A stretch of DNA of 64,000 nt from Punica granatum (taxonomy: Eukaryota; Streptophyta; Magnoliopsida; Myrtales; Lythraceae): the NCBI RefSeq assembly GCF_007655135.1, contig NC_045132.1:12276001-12340000 (forward strand). The letters run 5' to 3'. Position 1 is the stretch's first letter, and each line of letters starts with the position of its first letter. Of this stretch, positions 22,166 to 34,794 are shown in pieces. Position numbers and translations under genes: made by a program. Below the pieces are notes generated by a model. It was not told where the DNA came from. It saw only the letters and a program-made list of their open reading frames with translations, and searched no databases.

Positions 22166-24983
22166 GTGCTCGTGCACGCCCACCCTTGCACCCGAATACT
22201 CTTTCAAGGGTTCCATCGAGTCACCCGACTCTCAAACACTTCCCCGACTCTTTCCTCGTATCCCGAGGTTAGGTAAAACATTCTCGACCTAGAGGAGTTA
22301 GGGCTTTTCATATTTTTGCATGGCTATGGAGTATTATGGTGTTTCATTCATGTTTAACTTGCAAGATCCAATTTTTATGCAATTTTATGTTATATTATGC
22401 ATGTGCACTACCTCATGACTTGCTAGCATGTCGGAAAATGGCTTGGATCGTCGTAAAGAAGACTATCCCGACCCGACTATGGCAAACTAACTCTCGGCCA
22501 AGTCTCTAAATGAGAGGATTGAGACTTAAATTGCTCTTTCCGGGATCGGTCTCTTTAGCCGATCCAAGTTAGTTTCCGAGCTTGTTTTATCGTTATTGCA
22601 CGCATGAAGCCGGTGTTATTTTATCCTTTCCTTAACTAACACGTTTGTGAATGTTTGTATGTTTAAATGAGCTAAACAAATCGTGACAACACCGGCTTTT
22701 TGTTAAAAAGGAGCGTTATTTATCACGGTTGATGTTTGAGCATGCGAAAAATAATTAAACCACGACTAGGAAATCATTTGTGACTCGGATAGACCATGAG
22801 AACCTTCGGCCACCTTTTATAAGATGAAGCCGAGGGCTTCTTGGCCTTCCTTGGGTCAAGAATGATTTCCTTATCTCAAGTTTAATTCGTTTATCGGATG
22901 GTGTGAATTTTTTAACTTCAATGTCTTTACGATTCCTATGTTAAAGTATCGTTTAAAGACTCTTTTAAAATAAACGTGCATGGATTCATGTATCGAGGAC
23001 TCATTTGGATCCATTCGGTTATAAGGATAATGTCGGTTATTCAACTGAATTATCCTTGATCGTTATGGATTCATTTTGGTCGTCGAATCACGAATCGTTT
23101 TCCTAATTAATGCATTCGGCTATAACCCTTAAGCATTAATTCTACAAATGGGTTAATCGGGACGCCCACATGATTAAACCCACTTCACACTGATAAAGTT
23201 TACACGAATTGGCCATTAACTGATAACTCGCGTCGACGAGTCGTCAAATGACGTTGGTGCCCTTTTCAAACTTATCAATTTCAAAACCCGAAACGCGTGG
23301 TCCGATGTAGCATGGACGTCTGAAAAGGGCTTCTGTGTCTCAACTTGAGTTTTTACCTGATTCCATGTAGCTTAGGTCACAATACAGAAGATCTTTCTAG
23401 ATCACTTCCGGGCAGATCGACCGGTTCCTTGGCTTTTTCGGGGTTCTTGCACAACCTTGGACGATCTAGGGATTTGGTTGACACTGGCTACAGGCCGAGG
23501 TAGCCCGCACTACGATGTTTCCCCTTTTCTGAAAACAATTTTCAAATAAAGGGCAAAAATCGTCTTTTCACAATTCAGCGACACTCTTAGGGTTAGCATG
23601 ACAGAAACACTACAGTACAGGATAAGAACGGGCTACCTGTTCAGGTGCAGGTTCATCTGCATAGCCTTTTCCTATCTAATGGAGAGTTTCTGTCATCCTA
23701 ACATAGACTCGGGTAACTAGAACGGTTATCTCTGTCAGAAAACATGCAAAAATGCTGATTAACCTTTCACTCGACCTAACCAAACACTAGCTAAGGGTTA
23801 GGAGGAATTCTAGATTCCAAATCTAGAGTCAAAACACGAGTTTGGTTAATTGAGTGGTAATTCAGTGTCACAATACGGAACAACTGTAAAAACAATCCAC
23901 ACACCTGAGATTTGACTCTCTTTGTCAAGTTCTCAAAACAAAGCCGAATGCTAAAACATTGGCACATGTTTGATTGTTTAGCATATGGCATTTGTTTGCA
24001 AAAACACCCCTGGGTTAATAATCTGTTAATTCACGTAAACACGACAATAACAAACACTTTGTCTGTTATTAACATGTTGCATGTTATCTTTCCGCACCTG
24101 TTTGCCATGCGGGTCGAGCCTGATCCCTAGGCCGAATAATATTAGGGTTCAACGCCCTAATCATCGATCACAGGGTCCAACACCCTAATCAACACTCACA
24201 AGATCCAACGCCCTATTCAGTGAGAGCGTGCATTAAATTTCAGTTCTTCGGTCTTTTCCCTAAACTCACGGTGAGTTAGAGTGGAATAATAACCGAACGC
24301 GAAAGGACTGGAATTCGACCCTTTTGTAATTTGTATTTATTGTTTTCGAGAGCATTGTAAGGATTTCATTTTGTACATTTATTTTGTAAGAATTCCAGTC
24401 GGTGAGTGAACGGTCCGAGAGTTGAATTAATCGAATCGGTCCAATGCTTGCTCAGATACAAGTAAATCCAAGAGCTCGCGGTTCCGGTTCACGCAGGGAT
24501 TCAACCTCTATGGTTCGATGAACTGTAACATAAGATTGTGAACCAACTCCCCGACATACGGGTTTACTTCTCTCTCGGCTTCTCAACCGATATCGTTTGG
24601 TTCACTGAATCACCGGTGTCAAAACGTCTGAGCCAAGTGCAGCTTAATTCATGCGGTAAATCATAAAACATGCAAGCCTAGCAAACCAGAGTACTGAAAG
24701 GGCGTGCGGGATATAGGCCCGCACGTAACATGAATCCCCGTACACGGATTTTCCGGTTCCGCACAGATCAATGCCTTAACAACAAACTAGGTGTTCCATA
24801 CCCCTAGACCCGGGTAACTTATCCGCCCTCGACCTTCGGGTCGTAAAGTGATAAGTGGCGACTCCTTCTCTCACGTGTGTCCGTCACGCGTCCCCACGGG
24901 AAGGTGGACACCCCCCAAGCCGCGCGATCCAAAAGCGCGCAATGCGAGCCCCGACGAGAGTCCACATTCGGGTCCGTACAGTT

Positions 24984-25001
24984 TGGCGACTCCACTGGGG
25001 A
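24984..25001 (+). other. Primer binding site of element A
   Basis: TGGCGACTCCACTGGGGA lies three bases after the LTR end and is the same site as in B. The likely primer is tRNA-Arg, by analogy with Ogre. Confidence 0.87.
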
Positions 25002-25592
25002 CATACTTAGTGGGTTCAAGCTCGATTCGTTTGCTTGCTTGCATGTTCATTTACCGCTTCCTGCAATTTTCTGCTTATCTACTTTACGCACCTTTACTTT
25101 CTGCACTTGCATTGCATCATTCTAGTGGATTTAGGTACCTCGCCTGAAATCCCACGGGCGCCGATTTAGGAAGCTAGGTTAGTCAGAGGTTCCGAGTAAG
25201 GGAACGGATCGAGTCGGCTCCACCACCGAACCGGCCCCCAAAGATCCTCGCTCGATTTCAAGGAATTGACACCCTTGAATCGGGAGCCCCCATCCCTAGT
25301 TAGTGGTTTTCCCAGTAGAACATTGAAACCATGCATAAACAGGGACTGTCATGCTGGACCAAAAATAACCTTCACGCCGCCAACCGACCCAAAAGTTGAG
25401 TCTTTGAGTCGGCTCGTAGTTTTTCTTTTAGGCGAGCCTTTTGTTGTTTTCACTAAAGGAGTGTTGTATAATGTAAAGAACTCGTGCTATAATTTATTTT
25501 CTGCACCTGCATGCATATTTTCAAAACAAACTAGGACATTGCATCAGTTTGTTTATAAACATTAAACCAACATCTTCTCCATTTAGGTAAGA
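25002..25592 (+). other. Leader of element A, with block conserved in B
   Basis: After the primer site comes CTTGCTTGCATG-type sequence. The block at 25148-25300 is nearly identical to 7138-7292 of B and may be a packaging or splice-donor region. The rest, up to the first ORF1 start at 25593, is A/T-rich and has no recognised feature. Confidence 0.65.
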
Positions 25593-27088
25593 ATGGATCG
25601 CTCGCGTCCCTGTCCTAGGCTTGATATCATCATCACACCATCTGCGGACATTACTCGCCTTTGGAACACATCTGCCCAGTGGACCGTGCATTCCTCCGAC
25701 TCATCATAGGAGACCTACCATTACTCGCCGATTCTCCCGTTGATTGGACCCTACTCAGAACTGCCATTAGTTTTTGGGACACTCAGCGAGCCGTTTTCAG
25801 CTTTCATGGGACAGAGTTAGCCCCTACAGTAGAAGAATATGCGACACTCCTTCAGCGGTCTACACCGATTCATGACATCGTGGTGCCTAACCAGTTTGCC
25901 ACGATACAGAACAGACTAGCCTTCCTTTTAGGTCTCCGCAATGAAGAAGTTCATTGCGAGCTTCAGTATGGAGGGGAGCACAGCATTAGGACTACATGGC
26001 TCATAGATTTCATACAGGCCCGTGCTCTGAATGCCACGGGAGAGTCTTATCAGCGTGACGCTTGTCACGAGTTTCTTTTGCTCATCTTCGAGACTATGCT
26101 ATTCCCGTACTCGTCGAACCTCACAGACGGGGCACTTGCTCAGGTCATCCTCCAAGTGGTAGGAGGCCATAGTTATGTGGAAGCCGTTTTGGCCGAGACC
26201 ATTCGGTCTCTTGACTACGTACGAGAGAATCGACGGGGCAGGATGAGAGGATCCCCACATCTGCTTCAGATTTGGCTTCTAGCACATATCAGACCGTTCG
26301 GCTTATCCCATCCTTTTTCATGTATCACCGACGAGCGATCACTCATCGCTCGTTTACTTCATGTGTTTCGACCCTCCGACCGTAACTACACTGACTGGAT
26401 GCGGTTTATGGAAGAACTCACCCCAACACAGTTTTTATGGACTACACGTTGGAATCCTGGCGGTTCCATGATCATTGGATGTCCTTCCGTTATAGGACTT
26501 CCCTTAATCAGTCATTTAGGGAGCACACTTATCTTTCCAGCCCGAGTCATCAGACAACTCGGTGGGCTACAAGATATTCCTATAGAGGCAGATCGCACTT
26601 CACACCGTTTCAGGGGGGCAAACACCACAATTTCACTCCCGGATAGGATTCTACGGGTTAGAGAGGTCCGACGCTTATGGAGCACGCGCATCGTCCAGGA
26701 ACTGTACTTCCCAGAGCATCCCACTGACGAGGAGCGAGCTTTCTCAGCTTCAGTAGCGTATGTGATGCAGTTCCATCCGTATGGATTCGCACCTGTTCGT
26801 CGGCTACGCATGCCACAGATGCTGCAGACATCGCAGGCAGACATTCCAGATGCAGAGAGCTCAGTCCAAGGAGCCGTGCGCACAGAGCTGCAGGTTATTA
26901 GGGCAGAGCGAGATCGTCTTCGCTGTGAGCTAGTGGATATTCGTGCAGAACTCACTGACCACAGAGAACTTCAGAGCGAGTTAACTCAAACTCGTGCACG
27001 CGTAGTGAGCCAAGACAGGGAGATAGAGCATTTGAGCGCTACGTTGGATCGGGCGCAGGCAAGAGCGCGCAGGATCTCCCATCCTTGA
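25593..27088 (+). pseudogene. ORF1 of element A: DUF7745-like extra protein upstream of gag
   Basis: The main frame is open from 25625 to 27088. It includes DRAFLRLIIGDLPLLADSPV, WTLLRTAISFWDTQRAVFSF, the VEEYATLLQR signature, MRGSPHLLQIWLLAHIRPF and a C-terminal coiled coil (about 26880-27080, rich in E, R and L). This fits the plant DUF7745-type protein carried by Ogre-like elements as an extra ORF, whose function is unknown. The frame has no ATG near its start. A good ATG at 25593 (MDRSRPCPRLDI) is in a neighbouring frame and hits a stop, so one or two bases have probably been lost or gained near 25655-25665. The rest is open. Confidence 0.82.
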
Positions 27089-27393
27089 GCTCAGTTGCTG
27101 AGCGTTTTTGCCTGTACAGAACCCGCGTAGCGCTCACTCAGCTACGGGTCGTAACAGTTGTCGGTTTAATGTTTATGTTTCCTTTCGAACAGACTGCCTT
27201 TGTAAATTATGAAACGTGAATCAAACTGATGTAATGGCATTCGTGTTTTTAAACTCATACATCTCATGCATTCATATATTGTCATTTACATCTCGAAGAT
27301 GGTCAACACACAACAATTACACTTATACACTTACACATACATAGGTACTAACAACTGGCATCGCATCGATATCCTACTCGGGCACGCGGAAGA
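27089..27393 (+). other. Spacer between ORF1 and gag of element A
   Basis: This is 305 bp of A/T-rich sequence without an open frame of note. ORF1 ends with TGA at 27086 and gag starts at ATG 27394. How gag is translated after ORF1 (separate mRNA, reinitiation or splicing) is not shown by the sequence. Confidence 0.5.
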
Positions 27394-30300
27394 ATGGCTG
27401 AAGAGCAACAACCCGTTATCTCGGAGCCAGACGCGCCACCGATGCCTGTACAGTCCCTTCCGGAAGACACACGCGTGATGTCATCTCCAGCATCTACAGC
27501 GTATTCCGGCGCTCTTCCAACGCACTTCCCTTCTCCTACACAGGCGTCATCCAATGTTGTCGATCCCGTGCGTTTTGCTGCACTCGAAGGGATGGTTAAT
27601 CAGTTGGCTGCCAACATGAATACCAATATGACAGAGCTCATGGCTATGCTTCGGGATCAAAACCGAGCTTCCTCGAGCCACGCTCCGCCTCCTGAACGCA
27701 GGACAACTGTTCACCGGAATCCGATCGACCCTCCTATTTATGTGACTGATAGCGAAGATATGTCTTTTCCAGCAATGACATATGTGCCGACAGTCAGCCC
27801 AGTCAGTGATCCTATGCCACCACCACCGGCTGCTACATCAGTGCCGTTTCCACCCGCGACATTCCAATCAACAGATCCCGCGATGCTCACTTTGCCGCCG
27901 CTCACCATACCTACTCAATCTCCAATTTACACCGTTCCACCACCGACGGTTCCTCCAGTCGCGATCACACAAATCCCTGCTCCCACTGCGGAACCTTTTT
28001 CCTTCCAAGCTCCACAAACCCAAATGAGCTTCTCCTACCAAACTCCACCGCCTCTAAATATTTCCCCCACTGAGCCAAGCACGCCTACTCATGCCGCACC
28101 TGCAGTTCTACCGACGAACATTCCTCCTGAAAATGAACAGGAGAAAAGAATGAAGAGAATGGAGGAAACCATTCGAACCCTCCAAGCAGGCACGTCCCGT
28201 CCTGACTTCGGTGACAGTGACTGAAATCTCTTTCCGGGCATGTTGTTGCCCCCTAAGATCAAGATTCCAGATTTTAAGAGGTACGATGGGACCAAAGACC
28301 CTCGGCATCATCTCCGTCACTATCATAGCAAAATGCTTTCGTATTGGGATTACGAGGAATTTGTCATCCAGACTTTCCAAGACAGTCTTACGGGATCGGC
28401 GCTAGATTGGTTTATGACCCTGAAAGCCGGCGACATCCCTACATGGACAGATCTTTCTCAGAAATTCCTCGACCAGTACCGATTCTGTGCAGAGACACCT
28501 CCTACTCTTCTTGATCTTAGCATGACAGAGATGAGAGAAAGTCAAACTTTCGAAGCATACGCAACGGAATGGAGAGGAAAAGCGGCAAAGCACATTCCAC
28601 CAATCACTGAGCGACAGCAAGTTCAACTGTTTCATTCTACGCTCAGAGGCGCATATTACTCACATCTCCTGGCTCATACTTCCTCTTTCTCAGACCTGAT
28701 TGAGGCAGGAAAGAAGTTGGATATGGGTGTTAAGCTAGGAAGAATTGAAGGCCCGTCAAGGAAGAAGGACGGAGAGACACCGAAGAAACAAACTGCCGGA
28801 ATATCCAGAAGAGGCAAAGACGCAACTATTGGCATCGTCAATTCTGGACATCAAGCTCCACAGCCAATGTCAGTGGACTACACCCCTGCATTACCGACTT
28901 CTCAGGCATATGCGCATCCCGTGCAGTATGTGCAACCTCATCAAACGCCGCAAGCTTATTTCTCAACCCCGCCCACTGTTATCCAGTCGCAACCTCCGCA
29001 ACCGTACCCTCCTGTTCAAGTTCAACAAGCTAGATCCCCAGCTTCGAGACCTTCTCAGCCGACTCAACGTGTTCCAGCTCCTAGAACTCAACAAGACAGT
29101 GCTGCTCAACCGCGTTCACGCAAGCAATACACCAATTTACCAGCTCCCCCCTCTCACATATTCAGATAGCTCCTTGCAGGCGACAAGATCAAAACAGAAG
29201 CACCAGGTCCCCGTTTCGATCCGTCCATGCATAACCAAAATCTTTGCTGTGAATTTCATCAGGGTGCTCCTGGTCACACTCTGGATACTTGTTGGAGACT
29301 CCGGGATAAAATCCAGGAGATGATTGATGCAAGACAAATCTCCTTTAACGAGGTGAAGCCGCCGAATGTCTGTGCAAATTCTCTTCCTGATCATGGATCA
29401 GGTTCAGGACCTTATGTGAACATGATTAGCATTGCTGCTATTGAGGAGGAAGAAGACGCCCAAAAGGCCTCAACTCCATTTGCCATTAACTATGCTCTAG
29501 TAGAAGTCGCATTCGCTCCCGTCCCGTTCGTTATAGAAGTTCCTGCAAAGGAGCCTTATCACGATAGTCGAGTTCCCTGGACATATGACAGCGAGGTTGC
29601 CAGTGCAGAACTGGAAATGAGCGCGATGGGAATCACGCGTTCAGGACGGGTTTATCAGGGTCCAGAGCCTGTTGACAAAGGAAAGGCTCCCGCTACTGAG
29701 TTCTCAACCGTTCCAAAAGCCGTGTCACTCTCTATAAAGAAGGTCACCGATCAAGAAGCTAAAGATTTCATGAAGGTGATCAAAGCAAGCGAATACAAAG
29801 TGGTCGAGCAAATGAGCAAGTCACCAGCTCATATATCGCTGCTCGCATTGCTTTTGAACTCCGAACCTCATCGGAACGCTTTGCTGAAAGTTCTCACTGC
29901 GGCACAAGTCCCGAAAGATACTGCACCGGATAGAATCGAGGAGACGGTGAACTCTATTTTCTCGAATCAGAATTCCTTTTCGGAAGACGAAATTCCCTCG
30001 GAAGGACAAGGACACTTGCGGGCATTGCATATAGTTTGCAAGTGCAACAACCATGTCGTTGGTCGAGTCATGATCGACAACGGCTCTGCTCTTAACGTTT
30101 GCCCCGTCTCCACGTTGAAACAGATGAACGTGGACATGAGTCGCATTCGTGCAAGCAAGACCACCGTTCGAGCCTTTGACGGCTCTAAGAGAGTGGTGAA
30201 CGGTGAAATTGATCTCCTAATTGATGTGGGTCCTTGCTCATTCTCTATTACCTTCCAGATCCTTGAAATACCCAATGCTTTTAGTCTCCTACTTGGAAGG

Positions 30301-30993
30301 CCATGGATTCACGCCGCCGGCGCCGTTCCTTCATCATTGCACCAGAAGTTGAAATTCTTTGCTGAAGGCAAACTCATCACTGTCAACGGCGAGGAAGATT
30401 ATGCAGTCTATAAGGAAACGGCCATCCCTTATATCAGCATTGGAGAAGATCAGAATCTCCCCTTCCATTCTTTCGACATGATCTCCGTAATTCGAGACTA
30501 CGGAGAGGTCAGTCCATCACGAACTGATCGCATGATTGGAAAGGTTCTCTTGAAGAACAATTATGTCCCTGGAACTGGACTCGGGGCACGTGCACAGGGA
30601 ATCCTTCGACCGATTGAAATGGAGGAATACCGCAATAGGAGGGGACTCGGCTTTCGCCCCTCCTGTCATGAGATCATGCAAGCTCGTCGTGGAAAACATC
30701 TACACCGCCTTGCTGCATATTACGGGAAGCTCTGTAGGGGCATTCCAGTTCCACCCCTCTCACAGTTTTTTGCAGCACCACCGCAAATCATGGGAGGCAC
30801 CTCCGAGAGCCCGATCACTGAAACAGATGACTTCTCTTCGGATGTAGTTGAAGCGTTTTTGGCTTTGCCAGCCATATATGCCGTCACTGAGGAGACATCT
30901 TCTAGGGTTCATATCCGCCCTGTACGGGAGGATGAGGAGCTTACCAACGGGACTTCAGTTCCGCTCTACTCGGCCATAGTTGCCGATGTGTAA
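27394..30993 (+). pseudogene. gag-pro: gag-protease of element A (two in-frame stops)
   Basis: One frame runs from ATG (MAEEQQPVISEP) to TAA 30991, about 1200 codons, broken by TGA at 28222 and TAG at 29167. In order it has: a proline-rich N-terminal part; a Ty3-type gag core (about residues 285-450, with YATEWRGKAAKHIPPITERQ and SFSDLIEAGKKLDMGVKLGR); a second proline/glutamine-rich linker; a knuckle-like CEFHQGAPGHTLDTC (about residue 619); a retropepsin with MIDNGSALNVCP (catalytic D about residue 895); and a G-patch-like NNYVPGTGLGARAQGI (about 1055). A conserved tail ends VADV. Element C has a parallel copy with its own, different stops, so the ancestral frame was uninterrupted. The final stop overlaps a candidate intron donor. 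Confidence 0.88.
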
Positions 30994-31180
30994 GACGGTC
31001 TTTATACATAATGCTACCTGCGTGTCGGCAACGCCATAAGCCACATGACAGAAGACGGGTTTTTGTTATGGCCTGTTAATAGAATCCTTGCGTGCTTTTT
31101 GATTTCCTGTGTCTAAATTCTCTCTCTTGCACTTACTCCTAGCATCTTTAATTTCTAAAACAATTCACTTTCATGTCCAG
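30990..31180 (+). other. Candidate intron between protease and RT of element A
   Basis: A donor GTAAGA at 30990 overlaps the gag-protease stop. An acceptor CAATTCACTTTCATGTCCAG ends at 31180. Removal of 191 bases would join codon GT|G and continue directly in the RT frame. The intron body contains stops and T-rich sequence. Element C keeps both boundary sequences and the frame effect although its intron differs in length (212 bp). Confidence 0.7.
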
Positions 31181-34100
31181 GCTCCAATCGAATCCAAATC
31201 ACGGATATAACGATTCGGATTCACTCGAAACACATCTCGGAAAGTCCCTACCCATATATTTCGGGGAAGGACTTGACGAGGACGGTCGCGTGCCCGAGAT
31301 AGAAGAGAGTTTGCATCGTCTCGAAAACCACCAACTCACTTCCGTCGAGCCAACCGAAGACATCAACATAGGCAATGCAGAAGAACCACGCACCCTTAGA
31401 ATTGGGACTGGACTTGACCCTGTACAGAGGGCCCGAATGATCGACTTCTTGACAGAGTATCAGGAGGTCTTTGCTTGGTCCTACGCCGATATGCCAGGCC
31501 TAGACCCCTCAATAGTAAAGCATTTCCTTCTACTCGACACTGAAAGATTCCCACCCAAGCGCCAACACTTGCGACGTCAACGAGCTGACCTTCTCTTACG
31601 CATTAAGGAAGAAGTCATCAAGCAGGTAGACGCGAGATTCTTGGAGGTATGCAATTACTCTGAATGGGTAGCGAACATTGTTCCAGTGGAGAAGAAGAAT
31701 GGGAAAGTCAGAGTCTGCATCGACTACCGAGATCTCAATAGGGCTAGCCCAAAGGATAACTTTCCGCTGCCTCACATCGATGTCTTGGTGGACAATACAG
31801 CACGCCACACACAATTCTCCTTCATGGACGGTTTCTCTGGATACAATCAGATTCAGATGGCCGAAGAAGACAAAGTCAAGACCACATTCATCACGATGTG
31901 GGGTACATTTTGCTACAAGGTCATGCCTTTCGGTCTCAAAAATGCCGGGGCAACCTATCAACGGGCAATGGTCACTCTCTTTCATGGCATGATGCATAAA
32001 GAGATCGAGGTCTATGTCGACGACATGATCGCGAAGTCCAAAGAAGGAGAAGATCATTTGGTTAACCTCAAGCGACTGTTCGACCGTCTCAAGAAGTATA
32101 AACTCCAACTTAACCCAGCAAAATGTACATTTGGCGTCAAGTCAGGGAAATTGTTAGGGTTTATAGTTAGTGAAGAAGGCATCGAGGTCGACCCCGACAA
32201 GGTTAAAGCGATCATGGAATTGCCCCCTCCATCGACGGTGCGCGAAGTAAGGAGCTTCTTAGGACGGCTGAATTACATCGCGCGTTTCATTGCAAATTTG
32301 ACAGATAAGTGCCAACCACTCTTCCGTCTGCTTCGAAAAAATGCAGTGGTCGAATGGGATGACGAGTGTCAGAAAGCTTTTGATACCATCAAGGCATATC
32401 TAATTCAGCCACCGGTGTTGGTTCCACCTTCACCGGATCGTCCTCTCATTTTGTACTTAACGGTGCGCCGACAATCCATCGGATGCATGTTAGGGCAAAA
32501 GGACGAATCCTCTCACGCAGAGCGAGCAATTTATTATTTAAGCAAAAAGTTCACTGAAGGGGAGTCCAATTACCCGGAGATAGAGAAAATGTGTTGCGCA
32601 CTTGTGTGGGTCATGCAAAGGCTCCGGCAATACACTCTCTACCATACTGTTCGCCTGCTGTCGAAGACAGATCCTTTGAAATATCTACTTAGCACTCCGT
32701 CCTCCATGAGGAATATAGCAAAATGGCGTTGCCAACTGACGGAGTACGACATCGAATATGTGTCGCGCACATCAGTGAAGGGCCAAGCGATAGCAGATCA
32801 TCTAGCAGAGTTCCCGATTGTCGATGACACACCAATCGACTCTGACTTTCCAGACGAAAGAATCCTCCAAATGAGTGGTGAGGAGGAAATTACCAGATGG
32901 AAGATGTACTTCGATGGTGCAGTCAATTCCACCGGGTCAGGTATTGGCGCAGTGCTGATATCCCCGGAAGGGCGTCATTTCCCTATTGCAGCGAAGATTG
33001 ATTTCCCCTGCACCAACAACATAGCCGAATATGAGGCATGTATCCTCGGCTTGTAGGCGGCAATCGACCTCAAAGTCAAGGAGCTTGAAGTGTTTGGAGA
33101 TTCTATGCTCACAATCTTTCAGACACTCAAACAGTGGAAGACGAAAGATCCGAAACTGGTGCCATATCATGAGTACCTCGAAGACTTGACAGAGAACTTC
33201 AAGGACATTTCATTTACATACACACCGCGCATGAAGAACCAGTTCGCCGATGCACTCGCAACGCTCGCTTCCATGGTTAGCATTACAAAAGAGAATCTCA
33301 TCGAGCCCCTCGAGTTTGAGATTGCTCAGAGCCCTGCCCATTGCGATGTAATCGACGCTGTCGACGGCAAACCGTGGTATGCAGACATTAAACACTTGCT
33401 ACAAACGGGTCAATTCCCAGCATTCACCGATCGACATGACCAGAGGACTCTTCGGCGCATTGCAACAAATTTCTTCCTGAGTAGTGAAACCCTTTACTGC
33501 CGTTCATTCGATGCCACACTGCTTCGGTGTGTTGATGAGAATGAGGCACAACGCCTCATGGAAGAAGTGCACGAGGGAAATTGCGGACCTCACATGAACG
33601 GGCTCATGCTAGCAAAGAAGCTCATGCGACTTGGGTATTTCTGGTCCACCATGGAGACTGACTGCGTCAAACATGTCAGGCATTGTCATTTGTGTCAAGT
33701 CTACGCGAATCAGATCAAAGCACCACCCAACGAGCTGCATCCAATGGCTGCTCCGTGGCCCTTTTCAATGTGGGGCATGGACGTAATTGGTCCTATCAAC
33801 CCCAAAGCATCCAATGGGCACTTGTACATACTGGTAGCTATCGATTACTTCACCAAATGGATCGAAGCTATCACCCTTGCATCGGTCACTGCAAAAACCG
33901 TGGCACGCTTCCTCAAACGCGACATTATTGCACGTTACGGGGTCCCTGCGACACTTGTCACAGACAACGCCAAGAATTTGAATAATAAGCTCATTGACGA
34001 ACTCTGTGCACAGTTCAAGATCCTACATCGCAACTCCTCTCCGTATCGTCCACAAATGAACGGCGCGGTAGAGGCAGCAAACAAGAACATAAAGAAAATC

Positions 34101-34622
34101 ATTGAAAAGATGACAGTGAATTACAGAGACTGGCACGAGATGCTCCCGTTCGCACTCTTGGCGTATCGGACTTCTATCCGCTCGTCCACTGGAGCAACCC
34201 CGTATTCTTTGGTTTACGGCATGGAAGCAGTTCTTCCAATCGAAGTAGAGATTCCCTCTATGAGGGTCCTCGCCGAGTCCAAGCTCAAGGAAGCAGAATG
34301 GGTGAAACAACGCTACGAACAGCTCAATCTCATTGATGAGAGGCGGCTAACAGCACTTTGCCATGGTCAGTGCTATCAGCAAAGAATGGCCCGAGCTTTT
34401 AATAAGAAAGTTCGTCCCCGCGAGTTCAGCCCCGGTGACCTCGTCCTGCGGAAAGTTTTGCATATCGCCCCTGATTCCAGGGGCAAGTTTGCTTACAAAT
34501 ACGACGGTCCCTTCATCGTTAAAGAAGTCTTTAACGGGGGGGCAATCATTCTCAATGATATGGACGGGAACGAGAACGCTCTTCCGGTCAACGCTGATAC
34601 ACTTAAGAAATACTATCCGTGA
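31181..34622 (+). pseudogene. pol: pol of element A: RT, two RNase H domains, integrase (one in-frame stop)
   Basis: The frame is continuous except for TAG at 33054; without the intron an ATG at 31173 could start it. RT: VRVCIDYRDLNRASPKDNFP, DGFSGYNQI, MPFGLKNAGATYQRAM and YVDD (32013-32024). The first RNase H (about 32440-32830) is degenerate, with LYLTVRRQS in place of an acidic residue. The archaeal-type RNase H (about 32905-33270) has all four acidic residues: D in YFDGA, E in NIAEYEA, D in FGDS, D in FADALA. The stop lies between the second and third. Integrase: HHCC zinc finger (about 33570-33705), DDE residues in GMDVIGP, VTDNAKN and AVEAANK, then a C-terminal domain ending KYYP. No chromodomain is present, as expected for Tat/Ogre. 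Confidence 0.92.
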
Positions 34623-34790
34623 TGGTGTTTCTCTCATTCCACTGTGGACGTTTTTCTCAGATGCACATTACATTTTAACTTTCTTCGCATGTACAATTTC
34701 TCAGCACTTTCATTTCTGCTTATTAATACACTCCCCTCTTCTGCTCTTTCCCTTTCTCTGAACTTTTCCTGAGAGAAAAATAATGAATCT
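34623..34790 (+). other. Start of 3' non-coding region of element A
   Basis: This is pyrimidine-rich sequence between the pol stop and the hairpin block. No gene or repeat is seen. Confidence 0.5.
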
Positions 34791-34794
34791 CCCG

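Larger units (their letters stand above)
19414..24980 (+). repeat. 5' LTR of element A
   Basis: It is 5567 bp, starts TGTCAGCACC and ends GGTCCGTACA. The first 1.4 kb resemble F's LTR. The last part (from about 24640) resembles B's LTR end, with the shared phrases GTGGCGACTCCTTCTC and CCCCACGGGAAGGTGGA. A GC-rich 57-bp minisatellite fills 21356-22165. Other than the TATA-like box, no functional element is evident, and there is no gene. The 3' LTR is longer by 228 bp, essentially all in the minisatellite. Confidence 0.93.

Noticed and set aside
21349..22276. Long open frames (up to 306 codons) rich in S, P, A, R and H, also at 38826-39984
   Set aside because: They arise because the 57-bp minisatellite is a multiple of three and lacks stops. 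Several frames are open at once and no domain is present.
25661..25663. TTG as the start codon of ORF1
   Set aside because: A plant retroelement ORF would not be expected to start at TTG. The ATG at 25593 followed by a small frameshift explains the data better.
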